NCBI GenBank assembly: GCA_021771025.1
Contig: JAETPW010000001.1
Location: 85,108-149,107, forward strand
Reading direction: 5' to 3'
DNA from: Clostridiaceae bacterium
GTDB taxonomy: Bacteria; Bacillota; Clostridia; TANB77; CAG-508
DNA: 64,000 nucleotides
The position numbers and the translations under genes are program-made. The notes beneath the pieces were generated by a model. It searched no databases and was not told the DNA's origin. It saw only the letters and a list, made by a program, of their open reading frames with translations. Positions within the stretch are counted from its first letter, which is position 1; the number at the start of each line of letters is the position of its first letter. Below, one piece after another: positions 53,747-63,082 of this stretch.

Positions 53747-54712
53747 TTAGCTTAACCAACTAGGATTTGCCAAATACCAGTCAATTGTTTTTACAATTCC
53801 TTCTTCAAACGTTGTTTTTGGGTACCAACCTAAGTCATTTTTGATTTTAGTAGGATCAATAGCATAACGATAGTCATGTCCTTTACGATCTTCTACAAAT
53901 TCGATTAAGTCTTCTGATTTGCCTAAACGTGCTAAGATTAATTTAACAATTTCGATATTTCTTTTTTCATTGTGTCCACCAATGTTATATCTTTCTCCCG
54001 ATTTTCCTTTATGGAAAACTAGGTCAATAGCTTCGCAATGGTCTTCTACGTACAACCAATCACGAATATTTTTTCCTGTTCCATAAACTGGTAATTTTTC
54101 ATCTTTTAAGGCTAATTTGATCATATGAGGAATTAATTTTTCTTGATGTTGATATGGTCCATAATTGTTAGAACAATTGGTTACATTGATATTCATTTTA
54201 TACGTTTCTTTATAAGCAAGGGCAATTAAGTCTGAACTTGCTTTTGAAGAAGAATATGGGCTACTTGGCTTAATTGGTGATGTTTCTGTGAAATATCCTT
54301 CTTCCTGTAATGATCCATATACTTCATCAGTTGAAATATGAACAAATTTATTTTGGCTTCCCTCTCCCCATGTTCTTTTCGCTGCTTCTAATAAGGTATG
54401 AGTACCGATTACGTTAGTATGGGTAAAGATAAAAGGATCTTTAATGCTATTATCTACATGAGATTCTGCGGCAAAATGAATTACTCCATTAATATCGTAT
54501 TTTTCAAATAGGTTCAAAACAAATTCAAAGTCACAAATATCTCCTTGAACAAAGGTTATTTGGTCTTTTACCTTTTTTAAATTGTCTAAATTTCCTGCAT
54601 AGGTTAATTTATCTAATACAACAACGCGATAGTCTGGGTGCTTCGCTACAAAATATTCTGCAAAATTGGCTCCAATAAATCCTGCAGCTCCTGTTACTAA
54701 TACATTTTTCAT
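53747..54712 (-). CDS. rfbB: dTDP-glucose 4,6-dehydratase
   Basis: Second step of dTDP-L-rhamnose synthesis. The 321-residue product has the NAD-binding TGAAGFIGANFAEYF, STDEVYG and the YxxxK of SPYSSSKASSD. AAAGGAGACAAAAATC precedes the start. It is the last gene of the leftward set rfbD, rfbA, rfbC, rfbB. Rhamnose probably ends up in cell-wall glycans assembled with the neighbouring glycosyltransferase. Confidence 0.95.
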   Translation of the reverse strand: MKNVLVTGAAGFIGANFAEYFVAKHPDYRVVVLDKLTYAGNLDNLKKVKDQITFVQGDICDFEFVLNLFEKYDINGVIHFAAESHVDNSIKDPFIFTHTNVIGTHTLLEAAKRTWGEGSQNKFVHISTDEVYGSLQEEGYFTETSPIKPSSPYSSSKASSDLIALAYKETYKMNINVTNCSNNYGPYQHQEKLIPHMIKLALKDEKLPVYGTGKNIRDWLYVEDHCEAIDLVFHKGKSGERYNIGGHNEKRNIEIVKLILARLGKSEDLIEFVEDRKGHDYRYAIDPTKIKNDLGWYPKTTFEEGIVKTIDWYLANPSWLS

Positions 54713-54771
54713 GATTTTTGTCTCCTTTATTGATTTATTTTTTCTTCCATGTAATTCATGGCAAATACGGC

Positions 54772-55353
54772 TTAAACTAACTGCTTAAACAAATCTGTTT
54801 CTTTTAATTCTTTTAATGATGGCCATTTAGCATCTTTTTCAGAAGTAATTAAGTCCTCAGGTGTTAAGTCTCCAAAAGGCCATTTTATGGCTACATCTGG
54901 ATCATTCCAAGCTAGCCCTCCTTCTGCCGATCCATTATATAAATCGTCACATTTGTAGGTGAATTCTGCTTCGTCTGATAACACTAAAAATCCATGAGCG
55001 AACCCTTTAGGAATCATAAACATTTTTTTGTTTTCTTCCGAAATAATAACACCTTCCCATTTTCCATAGGTTTTGCTTCCTGGTCTTAAATCTACAGCTA
55101 CATCAAATACCTCTCCTTTGATGCAACGAACAAGCTTAGCTTGTGTATTTTCTTTTTGAAAATGAAGACCTCTTAATACTCCTTTTTTGGATTTTGATTG
55201 ATTATCTTGTACAAAGTTATAATTTAGTCCTAATTCTTCAAAATCGGCTTTATTGTATGTTTCCATAAAATATCCACGATTATCTCCAAAGACAGAAGGT
55301 TCAAGGATAACTACACCGTCAATGGAAGTTTCTATTTTTTTAAATTTTCCCAT
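54772..55353 (-). CDS. rfbC: dTDP-4-dehydrorhamnose 3,5-epimerase
   Basis: The 193-residue cupin-fold product has EPSVFGDNRGYFMETYN, FVQDNQSKSKKGVLRGLHFQ (catalytic His region), CIKGEVFDVAVDLRPGSKTYG and IPKGFAHGFLVLSD. Its ribosome site AAGGAGGAT is not next to the ATG: a 9-bp stem hairpin and 11 bases lie between, the third case of this arrangement in the window. Confidence 0.95.
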   Translation of the reverse strand: MGKFKKIETSIDGVVILEPSVFGDNRGYFMETYNKADFEELGLNYNFVQDNQSKSKKGVLRGLHFQKENTQAKLVRCIKGEVFDVAVDLRPGSKTYGKWEGVIISEENKKMFMIPKGFAHGFLVLSDEAEFTYKCDDLYNGSAEGGLAWNDPDVAIKWPFGDLTPEDLITSEKDAKWPSLKELKETDLFKQLV

Positions 55354-55397
55354 TTTTTCTCGTCTATGTTAGTTTTCCCCACTAACATATCCTCCTT
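55354..55397 (-). promoter_or_regulatory. SD-hairpin-start element, copy 3 (rfbC)
   Basis: On the minus strand: AAGGAGGA, then TATGTTAGT-GGGGAAA-ACTAACATA (55365-55389), then GACGAGAAAAA and the rfbC ATG. The stem shares ATGTTRG/CTAACAT with copies 1 and 2. The alternative reading is an 18-codon ORF starting MLVGKTNIDEKKW that overlaps rfbC out of frame. Confidence 0.65.
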
Positions 55398-55472
55398 ATT
55401 TTAGTCGATTTAGGTTTTTGACTAAGGTTTTACCTATAAACCTTTTGGGGAATTGCTTGTTTAGTCTTTACC

Positions 55473-55517
55473 TTGTCCCCAAAAAAGCAATTTTACCATT
55501 TTTTACCCCGTCCCCAA
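55473..55517. repeat. GGGGACGGGG palindromic repeat, copy 3 (degenerate)
   Basis: TTGTCCCCAAAAAAGCAATTTTACCATTTTTTACCCCGTCCCCAA; one arm is incomplete. Lies between rfbA and rfbC. Confidence 0.7.
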
Positions 55518-55527
55518 TTAGGGAGTT

Positions 55528-56418
55528 TTATTCATTTCCAAATTTGTTCTCGGCTAAGTCTTTTAGGTATACTCCATATTCTGTTTTCATGTAACGCTCT
55601 GCTAGTTTGGCTAGTTGTTCTTTGGTTATCCATTCTTTTTTGTAAGCGATTTCTTCTGGACAACATACTTGCATTCCTTGTCTTTTTTCAATGGTTTGAA
55701 CAAAACTTGCTGTTTCTAATAAGGCATCATGTGTTCCTGTGTCAAACCAAGTCATTCCTCTGCCTAGTTTTTCTACGGTTAGTTTACCTCGTTTCATGTA
55801 TTCATCGTTAATACTGGTGATTTCTAATTCCCCTCTTGCTGAAGGTTTAACATTTTTGGCGATTTCGATAACATCATTGGTGTAGAAATATAAGCCTGGA
55901 ACAGCATAGTTGGATTTTGGTTCTGATGGTTTTTCTTCAATGGAAATAGCTTTTCCGTTTTGGTCAATTTCAACTACTCCATAGGCTCTTGGGTCTTTTA
56001 CGTAGTAACCAAAAATGGTTGATTCGTCTTCACGAAAGCTGGCACGTTTTAAGATTTCTGGTAGGTGTGATCCATAGAACATATTGTCTCCTAAGATCAT
56101 GACTACATTGTCTTCTCCAATAAATTCTTCGCCGATGATAAAGGCTTCGGCTAATCCGTTTGGTTTTTCTTGTACTTTGTATTCAAAGTGCATTCCCCAT
56201 TGTGATCCATCTCCTAATAAAGATTGGAAGGTAATGATGTCTCTTGGGGTTGATATGATTAAGACTTCTTTTACTTCTGCTTCCATTAATACAGATAGTG
56301 GATAATAAATCATGGGTTTATCATAGACTGGCATGATTTGTTTTGAGATAGCTAGGGTTAAGGGGTATAATCTGGTTGCACTTCCTCCTGCTAAAATAAT
56401 TCCTTTACGATTTTTCAT
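55528..56418 (-). CDS. rfbA: glucose-1-phosphate thymidylyltransferase
   Basis: First step of dTDP-rhamnose synthesis: dTTP plus glucose-1-phosphate to dTDP-glucose. The 296-residue product has the nucleotide-binding GIILAGGSATRLYPLT, YDKPMIYYPLSVLM, VMILGDNMFYG and EITSINDEYM, all standard. GAAGGAAGAAAAAATA precedes the start. Confidence 0.96.
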   Translation of the reverse strand: MKNRKGIILAGGSATRLYPLTLAISKQIMPVYDKPMIYYPLSVLMEAEVKEVLIISTPRDIITFQSLLGDGSQWGMHFEYKVQEKPNGLAEAFIIGEEFIGEDNVVMILGDNMFYGSHLPEILKRASFREDESTIFGYYVKDPRAYGVVEIDQNGKAISIEEKPSEPKSNYAVPGLYFYTNDVIEIAKNVKPSARGELEITSINDEYMKRGKLTVEKLGRGMTWFDTGTHDALLETASFVQTIEKRQGMQVCCPEEIAYKKEWITKEQLAKLAERYMKTEYGVYLKDLAENKFGNE

Positions 56419-56762
56419 TATTTTTTCTTCCTTTCTTTGCCTTTTATTTTCTTTATCTTTTTGTTTTTCACTAATAAATTAACAAAGATTTATGATTATT
56501 TTTTCCTTTATTGTTACTTGTATCTAGCAGTTTTTATTCTTTTAGAAAAGCGGAATTATACTTCCGCCATTCTATTTATCTTTAGTTAGGGATTGTAATA
56601 AAAAATATATATAACAACAAAGATAATTAGAGGGTTTTTAGGGATTGTAATCCACTAATATATCAGTTGTTACCAGAAAGTAAGCATAGTGTTATTGAGT
56701 TACACTATGTGCATTAAGTAAATTGGTAAATTACTTAATGAAACTGTATTTTTAAGAGTAAT
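56419..56762. other. intergenic region with three hairpins
   Basis: 344 bases between rfbD and rfbA with no gene. Dyads: GCGGAATTATACTTCCGC (~56549-56567), GCATAGTGT-ACACTATGTGC (~56686-56715) and ATTAAGTAA-TTACTTAAT (~56714-56742). The last two follow the rfbD stop and may terminate or attenuate the transcript; GGGATTGTAAT occurs twice (56586 and 56641). Confidence 0.6.
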
Positions 56763-57638
56763 CTATTTTTGATTTAATTCTACTTCTAAATAGCGTTTTA
56801 AGGCATCTTCCCAGGTTGGTACGGCAATTCCTTGAGCGATTATTTTTGCTTTATTTAATTGAGAATTTTTAGGGCGTTTTGCTTGTGTGATTTTCATCAT
56901 ATCGATGTACTCTGTTGTTGTTACTGGGTTTACCTTACAAATGATTCCTGCATATTCAAAGATAGCTTTAGTGAAATCATACCAAGTTGTAAATCCTTCA
57001 TTGGTAGAATGATATATGCCAAAAGGAATTTTCTTTTCAATGGCTTCTGCAATCATGTTTGCTAAGTCTACTGCATAGGTTGGACTTCCATGTTGATCCA
57101 TAACAACACTGATTTCATCTTTGCTATTTCCTAGTTTTAACATGGTTCTCACAAAGTTGTTTCCTTCGCCATATAACCAAGCTGTACGGAAAATGTAGTA
57201 TTTATCTGTATTGGCTTTTACTTCATTTTCTCCTGCTAATTTTGTTTTTCCATAAACAGTTACTGGTCCTACAGGATCTGATTCTACATAACTTTTTTCT
57301 ACATCAAGTTCACCATCAAAAACATAATCTGTACTAATATGAATGATTGGTGCATTAACCATGCTTGCCGCTTTCGCTAAATTTCCTGGTCCTTTTGCAT
57401 TAATACGATTAACCAATTCATAGTCAACTTCTTCTGCTTTATCTACTGCGGTATAAGCAGCACAATTGATAACATAATCAGGACGTATCTCTTTTATCAT
57501 TTTTTCTACAGCTACTTCGTCAGTAATGTCTAAATCATTTACATCGGTACAGATTAATTCGGTTTCTGGATTTTGTTGTAATCTAGTTTTTACTGCATTA
57601 GCTAACATTCCATTAGCTCCTGTAATTAAAATTTTCAT
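56763..57638 (-). CDS. rfbD: dTDP-4-dehydrorhamnose reductase
   Basis: Final step to dTDP-L-rhamnose. The 291-residue SDR product has ITGANGMLANAV, ISTDYVFDG, VYGKTKLAGENEV (YxxxK) and FRTAWLYGEGNNFVRTM. GAAAGAAGTTGAACAGTTA precedes the start. First gene of the rhamnose set in the direction of transcription. Confidence 0.95.
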   Translation of the reverse strand: MKILITGANGMLANAVKTRLQQNPETELICTDVNDLDITDEVAVEKMIKEIRPDYVINCAAYTAVDKAEEVDYELVNRINAKGPGNLAKAASMVNAPIIHISTDYVFDGELDVEKSYVESDPVGPVTVYGKTKLAGENEVKANTDKYYIFRTAWLYGEGNNFVRTMLKLGNSKDEISVVMDQHGSPTYAVDLANMIAEAIEKKIPFGIYHSTNEGFTTWYDFTKAIFEYAGIICKVNPVTTTEYIDMMKITQAKRPKNSQLNKAKIIAQGIAVPTWEDALKRYLEVELNQK

Positions 57639-57730
57639 TAACTGTTCAACTTCTTTCTTTTTTGGTATTTTATCTTGCTAGCTAAATTAAAATAGTTTAG
57701 CCTTTTTTCGAACTTATCATATCATTAATC

Positions 57731-57767
57731 CAAAAAAAGTACAAGACTTTTCTTGCACTTTTTTTGG
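57731..57767. terminator. bidirectional terminator-like hairpin
   Basis: AAAAAAAGTACAAGA pairs with TCTTGCACTTTTTTT. It lies upstream of rfbD and would stop read-through from the glycosyltransferase gene. Confidence 0.75.
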
Positions 57768-57806
57768 TTTTTTCGTATTAAGTAGCCTTATGAATTGTAG
57801 AGAAGT

Positions 57807-57989
57807 GTAAAAAGGAAAGTTTAGCAAATGGTATTAACATGAATTTATACCTGACAGTTCTCTAAGACCCGCGTTAGGCTTAAAACTTAGGTAACCGGCT
57901 TCCGTGTGAGGGACCTAAGGGTTTTAAAAAGACCCCGCTATGGAAGGTTAAATTCATGTTAATACCATTTGCTAAACTTCCCTTTTTAC
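57807..57989. repeat. large palindrome with conserved core, copy 2 (candidate structured RNA)
   Basis: A 41-bp inverted repeat (57807-57847 with 57949-57989) with one G-T-type mismatch encloses a 101-nt core, TACCTGACAGTTCTCTAAGACCCGCGTTAGGCTTAAAAC... ...GCTATGGAAGGT. Internal stem CTTAGGT/ACCTAAG replaces CCC/GGG of copy 1. The arm text TTAGCAAATGGTATTAACATGAA differs from copy 1 (TTGGTCATGGTTCAACATTAA), with pairing kept. GAATTGTAGAG precedes both copies. Confidence 0.75.
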
Positions 57990-58036
57990 ACGGTTGTCCT
58001 TTTCAGCAAGTTATGAATGAAACTATTGGTCTACCA

Positions 58037-58987
58037 TTATTTGTCCTGATCTAAATTAATCGTTTTTTCAATAATATATTCTGGTCTTTGTTTAGCTTCA
58101 TCATATATTCTCCCAATGTACTCCGAAATAACCCATAACGAAATCAATTGTGTACCGGCAAAGAAAGTAATAGCAACCATAAGAGAAGTCCAGCCAGATG
58201 ACAACTCATTTAGCTTAAAGAAATAAGAAATTAAAGCATAAACAAGGATTAAAAAAGATATCCCTACCGAGACTATGCCTAAAAGTCCTACCAATTTAAG
58301 TGGTTTTCGCGAAAAACTAATGATTCCGTCAGAAGCAAGTTTAATCATTTTTTTCAACGGATATTTGGTTTTTCCAGCTAGACGTTCTTGCCTTTCGTAT
58401 TCAAAAGGAATTTGCTTATATCCTACCCAACTAAAAAGTCCTCTTAAAAATTTATTGTGTTCTGGCATTTCGCTTATGGCATCTACTACTTTGCGATCCA
58501 CTAAGCGAAAATCTCCTGTATCTTTTGGTATGTCTACATCAGATAGTCTCGTCAATGTTTCGTAAAACATTTTGGCAGTCAATAACTTAAAACGTGACTC
58601 CCCTTTTCTGGCTTTTCTTTTCCCATAAATTACTTGATATCCTTGTTCCCAAAGAGAAAGCATTTCTGGAATTAATTCAGGGGGATCTTGTAAATCTGCG
58701 TCTAAAATGACAATAGCTTCTCCTGATATATGTTGCAAGCCTGCTACTACAGAAGCTTGATGTCCAAAATTACGAGAAAAAGAAATGACTTTTACGGTAG
58801 GATCGTTTTTGGCTATTTCCGAAAGTATAGTAAATGTATCATCCTTACTTCCATCATTAATGAAAATGATCTCATGTTCATAATCAGTTATGCTAACTAG
58901 ACATTTTTTTACTCTTTCGTAACATTGCCTTGCTACTTCCTCTTCGTCATACATGGGAATGACAAGAGAAATTTTCTGTTTTTCCAC
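58037..58987 (-). CDS. GtrB/DPM1-like membrane glycosyltransferase (GT2)
   Basis: AAAAAGGAGGATTAAC supports a GTG start at 58987; the track residues before it overlap this ribosome site. The 316-residue product has SLVIPMYDEEEVA, INDGSKDDT, ILDADLQDPPELIPEML, FRLVDRKV and two C-terminal membrane helices (LVGLLGIVSVGISFLILVYAL and SLMVAITFFAGTQLISLWVISEYIGR). GtrB-type enzymes load a sugar on undecaprenyl phosphate for transfer outside. Next to the rhamnose genes and a wall hydrolase it suggests wall-glycan decoration. Confidence 0.93.
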   Translation of the reverse strand: MEKQKISLVIPMYDEEEVARQCYERVKKCLVSITDYEHEIIFINDGSKDDTFTILSEIAKNDPTVKVISFSRNFGHQASVVAGLQHISGEAIVILDADLQDPPELIPEMLSLWEQGYQVIYGKRKARKGESRFKLLTAKMFYETLTRLSDVDIPKDTGDFRLVDRKVVDAISEMPEHNKFLRGLFSWVGYKQIPFEYERQERLAGKTKYPLKKMIKLASDGIISFSRKPLKLVGLLGIVSVGISFLILVYALISYFFKLNELSSGWTSLMVAITFFAGTQLISLWVISEYIGRIYDEAKQRPEYIIEKTINLDQDK

Positions 58988-59110
58988 GTTAATCCTCCTT
59001 TTTTGCTCCATATCCTTTTTTTACCAAAAAGATTAAACTTCAATTGTTAACAAAAATGTTATACTCAAAAAGTCATTTCACTGGACCATTTATTAATTTG
59101 TACTTGTTTA

Positions 59111-59163
59111 ACCCTGTCCCTAAAAGGGGTAAAATTACCTTTTTTTACCCCGTCCCCAATTGG
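59111..59163. repeat. GGGGACGGGG palindromic repeat, copy 4 (degenerate)
   Basis: ACCCTGTCCCTAAAAGGGGTAAAATTACCTTTTTTTACCCCGTCCCCAATTGGG. Located right after the muramidase stop; likely its terminator. Confidence 0.75.
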
Positions 59164-59167
59164 GTAG

Positions 59168-62100
59168 TTAATATCTTTTATAACTAATATTTCGGTCTAC
59201 ATTTCCTTGTATGCCTAAAACATTTCCTTTATTTGTGTATTGCCACATTTCATAATGCCCGGTATACGTTGGCTTATTATTATATTGGGCTACCCAAATG
59301 TCAAATTGATTTAGTTTACTCATATTTAGCCTAGTTTCTAGCCAATAGGTGCTTGCATATATCATAGGGATATGTCCATTTTCTTCTATTTTTTCGGCAA
59401 AGGTTTGGCAGACTAGACTTCTGGTTTCTACGTCTAAATTATCTGCTCTACCGGTGTTATTTGGAGCACCTGATAATTCAGTATCAATGACTATTGGTAG
59501 ATCTAATTTATTTTCATAACCAATTTTTCGTAATTCGGCTAATACCCAGTTTGCTTCTTCCTTTGCTTCGTCTTGATTAATAGCTTGAGTAACAAAATAG
59601 ACTCCTACTTTTAATCCTGCTTGTTTTGCTCCTTTTAGGTTTTGTTCGAAACGAGTGTCTTTTGCAAAATTTCCTTCTTTTCCATATCCACGGTAGCCAA
59701 TACGAATCATGGCAAAGTCTATTCCTGCTCTTTTTACGTATTCCCAATTGATTAATCCATTAAATTGACTTACATCAATTCCTTCATTGACAAATTCTGT
59801 GATGGTAAATTTTTGGGCAGTAGAATTATTTTTTTCATATAATTGGATATTTCTCTCTTTTGTGGCTATTCCTCCTTCTACGTCAATACATAGACCGGTA
59901 TAAATATCGGTTAGTGTATAAAAGCCGTCTTTTGTTTGTTCTAAATGCCATATTTGGGCTTTATTATTATTTTTGCTGTCTTGTTCTACATTACGATTAT
60001 TTCCAGTTAGGTATAAACCAGAATGTAATGCTTGAATGGTATAATTTCCATTTCCTTGGTAGGTAAATTGAAACAATTGCTGATCTACATTTTCTTTGGT
60101 CCACAATTGTAAATTGGCTTTTTCTTCTTTAGATCCTCCACTAATATCCCAAACTAGTTGTGCATTTAGGGATGTGCTTATGGTGTATGTTCCATTAGTT
60201 AAGGCAGGAGGTGTTTGTAATTCAAATGATTGTGCTTCACTATTATTTTTTTCATACAATTGAATATTGGTTCCATTTTTGGCTATTCCTCCTAAGACAT
60301 CTAAGGCTAAGCCGTTTACTTTGCAGATGAAGGTGTAATTGCCTTGGGCATTTTTTTGAATGATCCATAATTGAGAATAGCTTTTATTGCTCGTGTATTG
60401 AGAAACATTTGTGCCGCTAGTCATTCCTCCACTTTGCGCTTCTAATACTTTTCCTGAATGAAGTGCTTGTATGGTGTAATAGCCATTTCCTTGATAAGTG
60501 AATTGAAAGCGTTGTTGTCTTACATTATCATTTTTCCAAAGTTGTGCATTAGCACCATTTTTAGAAGATGCACTATCGATATCAATGACGAAATTAGGGT
60601 TTACTTTAGTGGCTATCTGATAGATACCGTCTTCAATCGTTTGCTTTCCTTCTGCCTCTTCTAGTTCCTTTAAAACAAAGTGTTGAGCAATACTCCCATT
60701 GGGTGTGTAAACTTGCAGATTGGCTCCATCTTCATCTTTTCCTCCAGAAATATCTAATGATAATAAATTTAGGTAAGAAGTAATGGTAAAACTTCCATCT
60801 CCACTATCTTGGATCATCCACTTTTGAGCATCTGTGTGATTTGCCTGATATTGAGCAACATTGCTGCCAACTTCCATTTTTCCTCCGGATACTTCTAATA
60901 CACGATTACTATGTACGGCTTTTATTTCGTATGTTCCCTCTCCTTGGTAGGTAAGCTGAAAACGTTGCTGAGCTACTGGTTCGTTAATCCACATTTGCGC
61001 ATTTGCTCCATTGGCTAAAGAACCGCCATCAATATCAAGGTAACGATTTGCGTTTAACTTGCTACTGATTTTATAGATACCATCTGCTATTACTTCTGTT
61101 CCTTCTTTTTCTAGGATAAATTTTTGTGCTTGACTCTTATTTCCTGAATATACTTGAACATTGCTTCCGTTTTGAGCTATCCCGCCAGAGATGTCTAAAT
61201 ACAATCCAGTTAAGGCTGAACGAATTTGCATTTGGTTATTTTCTGCTTGTTCTATGACCCATTTTTGGGCATCTGTTCCATTTTCTTCCCATTGCCATAC
61301 ATTCGTACCAGGAAGAGAGTTTCCCCCTGCTACTTCTAATACTTTCCCTGAATGAAGTAAAGCAATGGTATAATATCCTTCTTGATGATAAGTTAATCGA
61401 ACGCGTTGTTGACGACTATTCGTATCTTGCCAAATTTGAATGTTAGCTCCTAAAGCTAAGGAAGCACTGTCTGTGTCTAAAACAAGGCTTTGATTTAGGC
61501 TAGTATGTATGGTATAAATTCCTTCGGGAACAACTTTACTTCCGGTTAGTGTCCCTTCTTTTTCTAATCTAAATTGTTGTGCTAAACTACTATTTCCTTC
61601 ATATAACTGAACATTTCTCCCATTTTCAGTTATTCCTCCATCAATGTCTAAATATAATCCACTTGTTTTCGCAATGAAAGAATAGCCATTTGCTGTTTTT
61701 TGAATCACCCATTTTTGGGCGTCTGTTTGATTTCCTTCATATTGCCATACATTGGTTCCATTGGCGATTCCATTACCAGCTACATCTAAAACTTTTTGGG
61801 AGTGTATGGCTTTGATCGTATAGTAACCATCAATTCCATAAGTGATTTCAAATTTTTGTTGATCTACCTGACTTTGGGTCCAAATTTGTAGGTTTGCTCC
61901 TGACTCATGAGAGCCACCATCTATATCTAAGACAAAATTTGGGTTAGCAAGAGAGTGAATTTGATAAATGCCATTTTCGATGACTTGTCCTTGTGAAGAT
62001 ACACTCATGATTTTCTTTTCACTTTCTTCTTTTGGCTCTGTTTTGTCTTGCTTATTTTCTGATTCTTGTTCATTTTCTGGTTCTTCTTTTGTCGTGTTAT

Positions 62101-62371
62101 TTGTTGTTTGATTTTGCTCGGTAGTGTTATTTTCTGTTTCATTATTTGAATGATTTGAGTTGTTTGTATTGTTTACCGTATTGTTATTTTCCATAATTTC
62201 GTTTTCTGTGTTATTACTTGTTGCTTGGTTGTTTTGAGTCGTGTTTTCGTTAATTTGATTGTGCCTTTCTATTTCATTGTTTAGGTTTGCTGCTTGAACA
62301 ATGGGAGTAAAAAGTGGTAAACATAGAACTAGAATTAACATTATGCAGATTTTTTTCATGTTAAATTTCAT
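59168..62371 (-). CDS. secreted GH25 muramidase with five ricin-type trefoil domains
   Basis: The start is taken at 62371 (MKFNMKKICIM), close to AAGGAAGGA; 62359 is possible. The ~1067-residue product has a signal peptide ending LFTPIVQA, an Asn/Thr/Glu-rich linker to ~residue 120, five beta-trefoil (ricin B-like) domains starting near 132, 281, 429, 581 and 725, each with LDIDGG-type and QKW/QxF repeats, and a C-terminal GH25 lysozyme domain (~864-1067: GIDVSQFNGLINWEYVKRAGIDFAMIRIGY; catalytic VIDTELS; HYEMWQYTNKGNV). It likely binds wall or mucin carbohydrates and cleaves peptidoglycan. No LPXTG or SLH anchor is seen. Confidence 0.92.
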   Translation of the reverse strand: MKFNMKKICIMLILVLCLPLFTPIVQAANLNNEIERHNQINENTTQNNQATSNNTENEIMENNNTVNNTNNSNHSNNETENNTTEQNQTTNNTTKEEPENEQESENKQDKTEPKEESEKKIMSVSSQGQVIENGIYQIHSLANPNFVLDIDGGSHESGANLQIWTQSQVDQQKFEITYGIDGYYTIKAIHSQKVLDVAGNGIANGTNVWQYEGNQTDAQKWVIQKTANGYSFIAKTSGLYLDIDGGITENGRNVQLYEGNSSLAQQFRLEKEGTLTGSKVVPEGIYTIHTSLNQSLVLDTDSASLALGANIQIWQDTNSRQQRVRLTYHQEGYYTIALLHSGKVLEVAGGNSLPGTNVWQWEENGTDAQKWVIEQAENNQMQIRSALTGLYLDISGGIAQNGSNVQVYSGNKSQAQKFILEKEGTEVIADGIYKISSKLNANRYLDIDGGSLANGANAQMWINEPVAQQRFQLTYQGEGTYEIKAVHSNRVLEVSGGKMEVGSNVAQYQANHTDAQKWMIQDSGDGSFTITSYLNLLSLDISGGKDEDGANLQVYTPNGSIAQHFVLKELEEAEGKQTIEDGIYQIATKVNPNFVIDIDSASSKNGANAQLWKNDNVRQQRFQFTYQGNGYYTIQALHSGKVLEAQSGGMTSGTNVSQYTSNKSYSQLWIIQKNAQGNYTFICKVNGLALDVLGGIAKNGTNIQLYEKNNSEAQSFELQTPPALTNGTYTISTSLNAQLVWDISGGSKEEKANLQLWTKENVDQQLFQFTYQGNGNYTIQALHSGLYLTGNNRNVEQDSKNNNKAQIWHLEQTKDGFYTLTDIYTGLCIDVEGGIATKERNIQLYEKNNSTAQKFTITEFVNEGIDVSQFNGLINWEYVKRAGIDFAMIRIGYRGYGKEGNFAKDTRFEQNLKGAKQAGLKVGVYFVTQAINQDEAKEEANWVLAELRKIGYENKLDLPIVIDTELSGAPNNTGRADNLDVETRSLVCQTFAEKIEENGHIPMIYASTYWLETRLNMSKLNQFDIWVAQYNNKPTYTGHYEMWQYTNKGNVLGIQGNVDRNISYKRY

Positions 62372-62614
62372 TCCTTCCTTTTTTATGTTAAGGAACATAT
62401 CGGATAAGAAAATTTAGTATTTTTTCAACTTAACGGATATGCCCTTTCTTTTGTTTCCTCTTTATTATATCTTTTTTCTTTGTTGTTGACAAGAGTTTTT
62501 TTAGATATCCAGTTATTGTTAGTATGATTGGTTATTGTACATTTTTTCATTGTCATAGAGTAACGCAAAAAGTAAAGTATAAATGGATTTACTCTACTTA
62601 TTGCAATTTGTGCA

Positions 62615-63055
62615 TTACATTTCACTTAAATATTTTTCAACTTCTTCTTGTGATAAATGCTTTATTTTAGTATTAGAATATTCTCTATATTCGTTTATTA
62701 TAAACATTGCTTTATTAGCTTTGCATACTTTATCTTTGTTCTTTGATAAATATTCTTTGAGTTCTGTATCACTAGCAAATATCTTATATGATTTTCTACC
62801 TTTTGAATTTTCTATTTCATAAATACCACAACACTTTTTATTAGTGTAGTCTGCTGTTCTTAGATATAATTTTGCTACATCTAAACTCTTAAATGGAAAA
62901 TTCCATCTTTGCAAACCTCTTATTTTATCTTTGTCAATGCAAATACATCTACCACAAGTTCCACAAACATATTGTAAATGATTTTCTAAACATTCTTTTG
63001 CACTTAATAAAGGTGTAATTCTATTTTTATAACTATAACATTCTTTACATACCAT
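62615..63055 (-). CDS. Cys-rich protein of unknown function
   Basis: The 146-residue product opens with MVCKECYSYKNRITPLLSAKECLENHLQYVCGTCGRCICID, at least two CxxC pairs that suggest a zinc ribbon, and ends in KHLSQEEVEKYLSEM. GGAGGTTATATT precedes the start. No family is recognised. With the next three genes it forms a leftward, AT-rich accessory group using AGA/ATA codons like the two mobile elements. Confidence 0.65.
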   Translation of the reverse strand: MVCKECYSYKNRITPLLSAKECLENHLQYVCGTCGRCICIDKDKIRGLQRWNFPFKSLDVAKLYLRTADYTNKKCCGIYEIENSKGRKSYKIFASDTELKEYLSKNKDKVCKANKAMFIINEYREYSNTKIKHLSQEEVEKYLSEM

Positions 63056-63082
63056 AATATAACCTCCATTATAACTTTACTG

